Translations under genes and position numbers: made by a program
Shown here: piece by piece, positions 1 to 6,208 of the stretch
Layout: each line of letters begins with the position of its first letter
Position numbering within the stretch: the first letter of the stretch is position 1
Source of the DNA: an uncultured Hyphomicrobiales bacterium
GTDB lineage: Bacteria > Pseudomonadota > Alphaproteobacteria > Rhizobiales > Beijerinckiaceae
Direction: 5' to 3'
DNA length: 41,477 bases
Assembly (NCBI GenBank): GCA_903900975.1
Contig: CAIUPE010000121.1
Coordinates: 1-41,477 of the forward strand
The notes under the pieces: model-generated
What the model saw: only the letters and a program-made list of their open reading frames with translations
Told to the model about the DNA's origin: nothing
Databases searched by the model: none

Positions 1-26
1 ACTTTTTTGAACATTGAACGATTTTG

Positions 27-56
27 AGGCGACAGGAAAGGCAGCCTTTGTCGCCT
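27..56. terminator. Imperfect hairpin upstream of ydcF-like gene
   Basis: A 7-bp arm (AGGCGAC/GTCGCCT) continues, after a 3-base bulge, into a 5-bp arm (AAAGG/CCTTT) with a 3-base loop. A short T-run follows about ten bases later. It may end a transcript entering from the left edge, but the T-run is not adjacent, so the role is uncertain. Confidence 0.3.
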
Positions 57-190
57 AGGGCGCAATTTTTGATGGCAGGGCGGACACTCTGTTGTCGGTG
101 GATACCGGATGATACGGTAAGGGTGCAACGGTTCGGGCAGTCCTTCGTTGGCTTTTTGCGCCCGTGGCGAAAATGAGCGGAAGGGTGGGA

Positions 191-991
191 ATGTATTTTA
201 TTGCTTCAAAAATTCTGTGGCTGATCTTCGCACCGGGCAATTTACTGCTTTTATTAGCAGTTGCAGGATTGCTTCTTTTGTATGGTCAACGAACGCGGGC
301 CGCGCGCCTGTGCTTGAGCCTTGCCCTTCTTGGCTTGTTCATCATCGGGTTTTTCCCGTTAGGCGATCGCCTAGCCGACGGGTTGGAACGGCAATTTCCG
401 GCTTGGAAAGATGATGGACGTCCGGTCAATGGTGTGATCGTACTTGGAGGCCGGATCGATGTCGGTGCTTCTACGGCATGGGATGCCCTAGCACTGAATG
501 GCGCGGGCAATCGCCTCATCGCGATGGCGGATCTCGCGCGGCGTTATCCTGGGGCCAAAATCGTTTTTTCCGGCGGTTCGGGTGAATTGTTCAGCAGTGA
601 ACTTTCCGAATCGGACATCGTCGAACGTCATAGCGCTGAACTCGGAATCGCGCCGGGGCGAATTTTATTCGAGCGTCGGTCACGCAATACGAAGGAAAAT
701 GCTGAATATACCAAGGCGATGCTGACCCCAGCGCCGGGCGAACGCTGGCTGTTGGTAACTTCGGCCTGGCATATGCCCCGTGCGATGGGGCTTTTCCGCA
801 AGGCGGGATGGACCGTCGAAGCCTATCCGACGGGCTGGATCAGCGCGCCGGGCCATTCAGGCTCAACGTTTTTGACGGAAGCTTCTTCCCACTGGCTGAC
901 CTTTGACCAGATGGCGCGCGAATGGGCTGGCCTCATTGCCGCTAGGATGCTTGGCCAGTCAGATGCGCTTTTGCCCGGCCCGGATCGGTAG
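191..991 (+). CDS. YdcF/ElyC family (DUF218) membrane protein
   Basis: This is a 266-residue DUF218/YdcF-type protein; relatives (E. coli ElyC, YdcF) are linked to envelope biogenesis, with no firm biochemical role for most members. Two membrane segments (about 5-30 and 38-57) precede the cytosolic or periplasmic DUF218 domain. Visible domain motifs are GVIVLGG (81-87), KIVFSGGSG (123-131) and the NTKENAEY stretch (166-173). I chose the ATG at 191 because AAGG lies 6 bases upstream and the protein then starts with the family's usual membrane helix. The frame is open from a GTG at 164 and another ATG at 173, but neither has a clear ribosome binding site. The stop is only 2 bases from the stop of the convergent DUF3253 gene. 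The family call is strong; the physiological role is open. Confidence 0.85.
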   Translation: MYFIASKILWLIFAPGNLLLLLAVAGLLLLYGQRTRAARLCLSLALLGLFIIGFFPLGDRLADGLERQFPAWKDDGRPVNGVIVLGGRIDVGASTAWDALALNGAGNRLIAMADLARRYPGAKIVFSGGSGELFSSELSESDIVERHSAELGIAPGRILFERRSRNTKENAEYTKAMLTPAPGERWLLVTSAWHMPRAMGLFRKAGWTVEAYPTGWISAPGHSGSTFLTEASSHWLTFDQMAREWAGLIAARMLGQSDALLPGPDR

Positions 992-993
992 CC

Positions 994-1266
994 TTAATCA
1001 AGGCGGGGCAATCCTAAGCGGTAAACACCCTTGAAATCCAAGGGATCAACGGGACGGCCTTTGCGGTAAATGATGAGTTGGCTGTCGAGCGCCAAAGCCA
1101 CCGCCGCTTTGCGAATGGGTTGCATCAGTGGCCCCCAGCCATCGGGATGCGGTCCACCGATCAAACGCGCGGCATCGGACGGGCAAAAGGTTTTGTCGGT
1201 GCCACGGCTGGCGGCTAAGGCCAAAAGGGTCTCGCGGATCGTCGGATTGGGGGAGGGCTCGGTCAT
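994..1266 (-). CDS. DUF3253 family protein
   Basis: This 90-residue protein matches the DUF3253 pattern: an N-terminal IRETLLALAASRG stretch, a CPSDAARLIGG motif, a WGPLMQPIRKAA stretch and a C-terminal RKGRPVDPLDFKG-YRL block. The fold is probably a small winged-helix-like domain, but I know of no established biochemical function. It lies 31 bases downstream of the DUF599 gene on the same strand, so the two are probably cotranscribed. It converges with the YdcF-like gene with only 2 bases between stop codons. Length and motif order look complete. Confidence 0.8.
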   Translation of the reverse strand: MTEPSPNPTIRETLLALAASRGTDKTFCPSDAARLIGGPHPDGWGPLMQPIRKAAVALALDSQLIIYRKGRPVDPLDFKGVYRLGLPRLD

Positions 1267-1297
1267 GGCGCGTTATGACGTGGGCCGGCTGTAATCG

Positions 1298-2017
1298 TCA
1301 ATCGATAATGGTTTGTTCTTGTCGTTCCGACATGACCAACTCCTGTACCGCGTGATGGGACGGCGAGCGAAACTGCCGGTGCAACATGACATAAAGGGAA
1401 GCCGCCGTTGTCATCAACAGGACAATGGGCGAGATGAACCAGCCGACATAAGCGAGCGCAAAGAAAAAGGCCCGTTGACCGCGATTAAATTGGCGCCCTG
1501 CATCCGTCACGACAGCGGCCAGCGCCTTCGTGTGCCGTTCGGCCTCTGGCGTGTTCTCGGGAGAGTAATTCGGCGATGCGCCGATCAGAATCGCCGCGTA
1601 GTTAAAAAGGCGATACGACCACGCAAATTTGAAAAAAGCATAGACAAAGATGATCGCAAGGCCCGTAACCTTGATTTCCCACATGGCCCGCGATGTATCA
1701 AATCCGAGTGGCAAATCGCCAAAGATCTTGAGCACATCATCAGCGGCGCGCAGCAATGCTAGCGTTCCACCGAAGGCAAACAGTGAGGTTGATGCAAAAA
1801 AGGCTGTACCATTTTGCAGGCCCGCCATCACTTGCGTATCAAAGATCCGCTCGGTCCGCTCGTGCAGCCGCTCGATCCACCGCACCCTATAGAGGTCCAT
1901 CAAGCCATTAAGGCTCCGCTCCCGCGCTCGGCGGGTTTCAACGATGCGGTGATACAGGAACCACGCCAAGAGGAAGGTCGAGAACGCGATGCCGTCAAGG
2001 ATCGAAAAATTGCCCAT
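1298..2017 (-). CDS. DUF599 family membrane protein
   Basis: This 239-residue integral membrane protein resembles the DUF599 family. Hydrophobic segments lie near the N-terminus (after MGNFSILDGIAFSTFLLAWF), at about 80-100, 120-140 and 190-215. Between them sit the family's RRARERSLNGLMDLYRVRW region and a GASPNYSPE-EAERHTKALA region. I chose the ATG at 2017, which has an AAGAAGG-like sequence just upstream, instead of the longer frame back to 2098. The longer frame would overlap the start of the divergent rhodanese gene. The function of DUF599 is unknown. It probably forms an operon with the DUF3253 gene. Confidence 0.8.
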   Translation of the reverse strand: MGNFSILDGIAFSTFLLAWFLYHRIVETRRARERSLNGLMDLYRVRWIERLHERTERIFDTQVMAGLQNGTAFFASTSLFAFGGTLALLRAADDVLKIFGDLPLGFDTSRAMWEIKVTGLAIIFVYAFFKFAWSYRLFNYAAILIGASPNYSPENTPEAERHTKALAAVVTDAGRQFNRGQRAFFFALAYVGWFISPIVLLMTTAASLYVMLHRQFRSPSHHAVQELVMSERQEQTIID

Positions 2018-2097
2018 GGCCTTCTTATCGCGCGGTTGATTTGTTTTCGGCAAGAGACAAGATAAGAAGTTCGTGTTTTTGCGAGGAGAAAAATGCA

Positions 2098-2493
2098 ATG
2101 CCGCAGCTGATCACTAAGGGCTACAAAGCGATGGTGGCTGAGGCCACAGCCGCGATCGAGACGCTCAGCGTTTCGCAAGCGCAGGACCTGCTGGGGCACG
2201 ACGATGTTGTTTTAGTTGATCTAAGAGATCCGCGCGAATTGGAGCGCGAAGGCAAAATACCTGGGGCCTTCCATTGTCCGCGGGGTATGCTGGAATTCTG
2301 GATTGATCCGGAAAGCCCTTATCACAAGGCAGTTTTTGCGGAAGATAAGCACTTCGTCTTCTTTTGTGGGGGCGGCTGGCGTTCGGCATTGGCCGCGAAA
2401 GTGGCGCAAGACATGGGTTTAAAGCCCGTTTCCCATATCGATGGCGGCTTCACTGCGTGGAAAAAGGCCGGCGCTCCCGTGGAAGGTGTTTGA
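2098..2493 (+). CDS. Rhodanese-like domain protein
   Basis: This is a 131-residue single-domain rhodanese (sulfurtransferase fold). The CH2A-type VVLVDLRDPRELE block is at 37-49 and the active-site loop CGGGWRS at 90-96, with the catalytic Cys90 that would carry a persulfide. A C-terminal HIDGGFTAWKKAGAPV block is typical. The ATG at 2098 is preceded by GAGGAG at about 2083-2088. An upstream extension in the same frame to 2041 lacks a ribosome binding site and overlaps the divergent promoter region. The protein has no signal peptide, so it should be cytoplasmic. The physiological sulfur acceptor cannot be read from context; divergent DUF599 and downstream DUF1489 genes give no clue. Confidence 0.88.
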   Translation: MPQLITKGYKAMVAEATAAIETLSVSQAQDLLGHDDVVLVDLRDPRELEREGKIPGAFHCPRGMLEFWIDPESPYHKAVFAEDKHFVFFCGGGWRSALAAKVAQDMGLKPVSHIDGGFTAWKKAGAPVEGV

Positions 2494-2557
2494 TCTTATC
2501 CACATGCTTGGCGACAGGACGCTTTTGCTGGTGCGCGGGAGCGGATAGGGTTTTTCC

Positions 2558-2995
2558 ATGGCGCTTCATCTCATCAAACTCTGTGTCGGCTGCGAGTCGA
2601 TCGCCGATCTAACCGCATGGATCGCGGAATCCTCTGCCGCTCGGCGTGCCCGTGGCATTAAGGACGAGCACTTGCATGTGACCCGGATGATGCCCAAGCG
2701 GATCGAAGAAATTCTCGACGGCGGGTCAATGTATTGGGTGATCAAGGGGCAGATTTCGGCGCGTCAGGCCATTCTTGACCTACGTGCCGTCACGGGCTCC
2801 GATGGCATCGGGCGATGTGCGATTGTGCTTGATCCTAACGTCATTCCCGTTGAACCGCGGCCAAGCCGTCCGTTCCAAGGCTGGCGATATCTGGAACCAG
2901 CGTCAGCCGGAAGGGATATTCATGCGATTGGAACGTTCGATCAAGAGATGCCCGAAGCTTTACGCCGTGAACTTGCCCAATTAGGACTTCTATAG
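2558..2995 (+). CDS. DUF1489 family protein
   Basis: This 145-residue protein is a clear DUF1489 member, a family found mainly in Alphaproteobacteria with no known function. Diagnostic blocks are the start MALHLIKLCVGCESI, the DEHLHVTRMMPKR stretch, YWVIKGQI and the late RPFQGWRYL block. An AGGG sequence lies about 9 bases before the ATG. It follows the rhodanese gene by 64 bases in the same direction and is followed 31 bases later by the J-domain gene, so the three may share a transcript. Length is normal for the family. Confidence 0.85.
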   Translation: MALHLIKLCVGCESIADLTAWIAESSAARRARGIKDEHLHVTRMMPKRIEEILDGGSMYWVIKGQISARQAILDLRAVTGSDGIGRCAIVLDPNVIPVEPRPSRPFQGWRYLEPASAGRDIHAIGTFDQEMPEALRRELAQLGLL

Positions 2996-3026
2996 CCCAT
3001 CAATCTGACACCGGAGACAAACGCCA

Positions 3027-3728
3027 TTGCCCGTCCTTGCCGGTATCATCGCCATTGCTCTCCTCGTCTGGCTTGCTAAATCCTACATCAAGTCTGATCC
3101 GACGGTGCTGGCGCGTTACGGGCGGCGCGCGGGCGGCATTGCCTGCTTCGGAGTCGGTGCTTTGCTATTACTAAAAGGCCGAATTGACGTTGCAATCATG
3201 ATGGCGGGCATAGGCGCGTGGCTTTGGGGCATCCGCTTGCCGATCTTGCCCTGGTATATGCCATCCGGCCAGCCGGACGCCGTTCCGCGCCAAAAGACGG
3301 CTTCCGTAGAGACCTATCCCGATCTCAAAGGACGTATGGACGGACGTGTTTTGAACGGGAACTTTGCTGGGCGGGGGTTCGGTTCACTTTCGGAAACCGA
3401 AATCGACGCCCTCAAAGCGGACTTGTCGGTGCGTGACCCCTTAGGTTATCGCCTATTTCAAACGTATCTTGACCGCAGGGCGGCCGGATGGAGTGAAACA
3501 ATCCACGAAAACACGGGCGCGCGGCAGGCTGGCCAAAGCGGATCGAGCGCGATGACCGAAAAGGAGGCCTACGATGTCTTGGGGCTTCAGGTAGGTGCGA
3601 GCGAGGAAGAGGTCCGACAAGCGCACCGGGCGTTGATGAAGAAACTTCATCCCGATCAAGGGGGCTCGACGTATCTCGCGACCCGAGTCAACATGGCCAA
3701 GGATGTCTTGCTGAGAACGCATCACTGA
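3027..3728 (+). CDS. Membrane-anchored J-domain (DnaJ-like) protein
   Basis: This 233-residue protein has two N-terminal membrane segments (about 3-18 and 35-70) and a C-terminal J domain from about 178. The diagnostic HPD tripeptide that stimulates DnaK ATPase is at 208-210, within LHPDQGGS. The middle part (SLSETEIDALKADL) is the conserved linker of the alphaproteobacterial membrane DnaJ family. It probably recruits DnaK to the inner membrane; the client is unknown. The start is a TTG at 3027, with CGGAGA about 9 bases upstream. No in-frame ATG is available near the N-terminal helix, so TTG is well supported. The gene converges on the carboxypeptidase gene, 39 bases away. Confidence 0.85.
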   Translation: MPVLAGIIAIALLVWLAKSYIKSDPTVLARYGRRAGGIACFGVGALLLLKGRIDVAIMMAGIGAWLWGIRLPILPWYMPSGQPDAVPRQKTASVETYPDLKGRMDGRVLNGNFAGRGFGSLSETEIDALKADLSVRDPLGYRLFQTYLDRRAAGWSETIHENTGARQAGQSGSSAMTEKEAYDVLGLQVGASEEEVRQAHRALMKKLHPDQGGSTYLATRVNMAKDVLLRTHH

Positions 3729-3767
3729 TTACCGCTCCAAGACCACTGAATGCCTCAAATTGATCGC

Positions 3768-4994
3768 TTAACTTCTCGATGCAAAACAGGCCACGCCGCG
3801 CTTTTTCAATTTTGTGCAGGCCGATGCGGCTTCTGTTTCAGATAATTTTAAAAAACGGCTGCGCCACATATCTTGTCCACTGACATGAATTTTTTCAGCC
3901 ATCGGCACGGCATTAGCTGCCAATACATCCTGGCTGCCCCGTACATCCGTGAGCAGCGCCATTGCCTGTTTTTCGCTCTTTGTAACGCCGATTTGAATCC
4001 ACCAAGCCTGATCGGCATGTGCCTCATCAACGACCGTAGGCTTGGTCAGTATTTTGGCCTCAGCCACTGGCGTTGTGCTTTCGGCATCGCCCTGACTGAT
4101 GGGTGCCACCGCGGTGGCAACGCGCTTTTTTGCGGGGTCTGTCCCATCCGACGCCTTATCCAAATAGGTGTCGACCAATTCCGCCATTCGGCGATCACGG
4201 GCGGGACCTGATCGCCCGCCAAGGATTACCGCCAGTAGCGCCTTGTTGTCCTGATGAACGGAGGTCAGCAGATTAAAGCCCGAGGCTTGGGTATAGCCCG
4301 TCTTGATTCCGTCAACGCCGTCGACACGTCCCAGCAGTTTGTTATGGTTACCAATGGTGTCGCCATCATAATCGAATGAACGGATCGAAAAATAAGCAAA
4401 ATATTTCGGAAAACGTTGTTGCAACGCCTTTCCGAGGGTGACGAGGTCACGCGCAGTTGTAAGTTGGCGCGGGTTAGGCAAACCGGAGGCGTTGGCGTAA
4501 ACGGTACGCGTCATCCCGATCGATTTGGCCTTTTTTGTCATTAGAGCCGCAAAATTAGCCTCATTTCCGCCAATCGCTTCTGCAATGGCCACTGCCACGT
4601 CGTTGGCCGATTTGGTAACAACAGCTTTGATTGCATCCTCAACGGAAATCGTATCACCGGCATTTAATCCCAGCTTGGAGGGCGCTTGTTTTTGTGCCCA
4701 TGCCGAGATTTTGATCTGCGAATTAAGTGACAAGCGACCGGCATCAAGCTCTTCAAACAGCAGATATAGAGTCATAACCTTGGTGATGGAGGCCGGATGC
4801 CGTTGGGCATCGGGGCTGACGGCGTAAAGTGTCTTTCCGGTGCGGGCGTCGACCACCAGTTCGGAGTAGGGCGGGGTGTAGGGAGCCGCTTCTTGGCCCT
4901 TTCCTTTGGCTTCAGCCGAGGAAACATAGGCAAAAGCAAAAAATGCCAATCCAAGGTGTATGGCACGCAAAGGTACAGACGCCGAAAGCCGCAT
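3768..4994 (-). CDS. D-alanyl-D-alanine carboxypeptidase (PBP5/6 type) with SPOR domain
   Basis: This 408-residue periplasmic enzyme should trim the terminal D-Ala from peptidoglycan pentapeptides. A signal peptide spans about 1-29, ending in SSAEA. All three active-site motifs of the S11 family are present: SITK at 69-72 (nucleophile Ser69), SAN at 129-131 and KTG at 231-233. A basic linker of about 60 residues leads to a C-terminal SPOR-like domain (about 330-406, starting at WWIQIG), which would bind denuded glycan strands at the septum. The ATG at 4994 has GGGAG about 10 bases upstream. E. coli DacA ends instead in an amphipathic anchor; the SPOR ending is common in Hyphomicrobiales. DacF-like naming would be reasonable, but I leave the symbol empty. 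Confidence 0.93.
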   Translation of the reverse strand: MRLSASVPLRAIHLGLAFFAFAYVSSAEAKGKGQEAAPYTPPYSELVVDARTGKTLYAVSPDAQRHPASITKVMTLYLLFEELDAGRLSLNSQIKISAWAQKQAPSKLGLNAGDTISVEDAIKAVVTKSANDVAVAIAEAIGGNEANFAALMTKKAKSIGMTRTVYANASGLPNPRQLTTARDLVTLGKALQQRFPKYFAYFSIRSFDYDGDTIGNHNKLLGRVDGVDGIKTGYTQASGFNLLTSVHQDNKALLAVILGGRSGPARDRRMAELVDTYLDKASDGTDPAKKRVATAVAPISQGDAESTTPVAEAKILTKPTVVDEAHADQAWWIQIGVTKSEKQAMALLTDVRGSQDVLAANAVPMAEKIHVSGQDMWRSRFLKLSETEAASACTKLKKRGVACFASRS

Positions 4995-5146
4995 TACCGT
5001 ATAACTCCCAAGCCTCGAATAAGGCTCTCAAAAATGTCTCATGACCACCACTGTCCAGCAAGGCCACATATATAAAATTCTGTTTATAGCGGACGGGTTA
5101 CGGCTTTGTTAAATTGAATAAAATTTTGGCCGAAAGTTGAATATAT

Positions 5147-5186
5147 TGCAGTGCACAATGTTTCTTGACAAAAATGGTGCACCGCA
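5147..5186. promoter_or_regulatory. Two PhaR-like operator boxes at the phasin promoter
   Basis: TGCAGTGCACAA at 5147-5158 fits the degenerate TGCRNYGCASMA motif that I recall for the PHB regulator PhaR of Bradyrhizobium. A second core, TGCACCGCA, lies at 5178-5186 between the -35 and -10 boxes and matches the first nine positions. Placement upstream of and inside the promoter suits a repressor released by PHB. The phaR gene itself is not in this window. Binding is inferred from sequence only. Confidence 0.5.
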
Positions 5187-5192
5187 TATATA
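5165..5192 (+). promoter_or_regulatory. Strong sigma-70-type promoter of the phasin gene
   Basis: A perfect TTGACA (-35, 5165-5170) is followed after 16 bases by TATATA (-10, 5187-5192). Transcription would start near 5199, giving a leader of about 60 bases. The leader holds a 9-base direct repeat, TTCCGCTGG, at 5210 and 5222. Confidence 0.65.
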
Positions 5193-5260
5193 AGGGTCCA
5201 TGAATGAATTTCCGCTGGTTGTTCCGCTGGCGGTTTTGCACCGAAAGAGAGGGTCCTATC

Positions 5261-5602
5261 ATGTTGAATCAGTTCGAAGATTTCCAGAAGATGAGCAAAG
5301 ACAGCGTTGACCTTGCCGTAAAAAGCTTGGGTTCAACCAGCAAGAATGTTCAGGCAATTGCTACCGAGACGGCTGATTATTCCAAGAAGGCTTTTGAGAA
5401 TAGCTCGTCCGTTGTCGAAAAGCTTGTTGGCGTGAAGTCACTCGATAAGGTTTTCGAAATCCAGTCCGATTTTGCCAAGTCGGCCTATGAGGGCTTCGTC
5501 GCTTATGCGTCGAAGGTGAGCGAAATCTACACCGATCTCGCCAAGGATACCGCTAAGCCCTTCGAGACGTTGATGGCCAAGGTTCAGACGGCAGCGAAAT
5601 AA
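5261..5602 (+). CDS. Phasin (PHB granule-associated protein)
   Basis: This 113-residue protein is a phasin of the alphaproteobacterial type (phasin_2-like), expected to coat polyhydroxybutyrate granules and control their size. It is mostly amphipathic helix, rich in Lys, Ala and Ser. Recognisable stretches are MLNQFEDFQKMSKDSVD at the start, the SLDKVFEIQSDFAKSAYEG block in the middle and PFETLMAKVQTAAK at the end. The ATG at 5261 follows an AGAGAGGG ribosome binding site by about 8 bases; the same frame could begin at 5204, but that extension has no family similarity. The gene stands alone between a strong promoter and a strong terminator, consistent with high, independent expression. The PHA synthase is about 28 kb away at 33808. 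Confidence 0.9.
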   Translation: MLNQFEDFQKMSKDSVDLAVKSLGSTSKNVQAIATETADYSKKAFENSSSVVEKLVGVKSLDKVFEIQSDFAKSAYEGFVAYASKVSEIYTDLAKDTAKPFETLMAKVQTAAK

Positions 5603-5624
5603 TTCGTTTCGCCTTTATCGTTTT

Positions 5625-5651
5625 AAAAGGCCCGGCAATGCCGGGCCTTTT
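5625..5651 (+). terminator. Rho-independent terminator of the phasin gene
   Basis: A perfect 12-bp stem (AAAAGGCCCGGC/GCCGGGCCTTTT) has a 3-base AAT loop and runs directly into a T-run to 5653. It lies 23 bases after the phasin stop codon. Confidence 0.92.
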
Positions 5652-5733
5652 TTGTTGTCTTTAAGCCAAACGATGTCGAATTCTTTTTTCTTGGTCTGGA
5701 AATTGCCTCGTGGGAAGCATAACTTGGAGTAAG

Positions 5734-5775
5734 ATGGCGTCGGGGACTTCACCCGTGGCGCGGTTAGGCAGTTGA
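5734..5775 (+). other. Possible 13-codon leader peptide before clpS
   Basis: An ATG at 5734 is preceded by GGAG at good spacing and opens a 13-codon frame (MASGTSPVARLGS). It stops with TGA at 5773-5775, directly touching the first ATG of the clpS frame and in register with it. It may couple translation of clpS or may be chance. Many clpS genes also begin with a similar MA-S start, so a past mutation separating the old start from the gene is another reading. Confidence 0.25.
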
Positions 5776-6192
5776 ATGGGGCAAATGGCAAGCGTTAGGC
5801 AGGGGATAAAGAAGGTTGCGGTTTCGAAAGCCTCTCGACAGGCGATGGCTTCGGTTGTCATGGCGTTGCCGCCGAGACGCAGCGAAGACGATCAAGGGCC
5901 GGGTGTTTCAGTGCTTACGCGACCCCAGCCGCTCACCAAAAAGCCGCCTCTTTATAGGGTTTTGTTGCTGAATGATGATTTCACACCCATGGAGTTTGTC
6001 ATTCATGTGCTTCAGCAGTTTTTTAACAAAAACTATGATGAAGCCTACACGATCATGATGCATGTTCATCAAAACGGAGTTGGCGAATGCGGTGTTTTTA
6101 CGTTTGAGGTTGCAGAAACCAAGGTTACCCTTGTGATGGATTTTGCGCGGCAACATCAGCATCCGCTGCAATGCGTCATGGAACGAAATTGA
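5776..6192 (+). CDS. clpS: ATP-dependent Clp protease adaptor ClpS
   Basis: ClpS binds N-degron substrates and hands them to ClpA for degradation by ClpAP. The conserved core begins near residue 57 with [20 protein letters not shown], which includes the NDD and PMEFV residues of the N-end residue pocket. It continues through [10 protein letters not shown] and ends in the [19 protein letters not shown] block. The first 50 residues are poorly conserved, so the start is uncertain: ATG 5776 (weak AGG upstream), 5785, 5845 or 5860 are all in frame, and starts at 5845 or 5860 would give the more usual length of about 110-115 residues. The gene is followed after 16 bases by clpA, the standard clpS-clpA operon. 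Confidence 0.93.
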   Translation: MGQMASVRQGIKKVAVSKASRQAMASVVMALPPRRSEDDQGPGVSVLTRPQPLTKKPPLYRVLLLNDDFTPMEFVIHVLQQFFNKNYDEAYTIMMHVHQNGVGECGVFTFEVAETKVTLVMDFARQHQHPLQCVMERN

Positions 6193-6208
6193 AAGGTTGT
6201 GTGACGAA

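Noticed and set aside
2496-2504. Perfect DnaA-box sequence TTATCCACA after the rhodanese gene
   Set aside because: A single 9-base match is expected by chance about once in a few windows of this size, and there is no cluster or AT-rich unwinding region.
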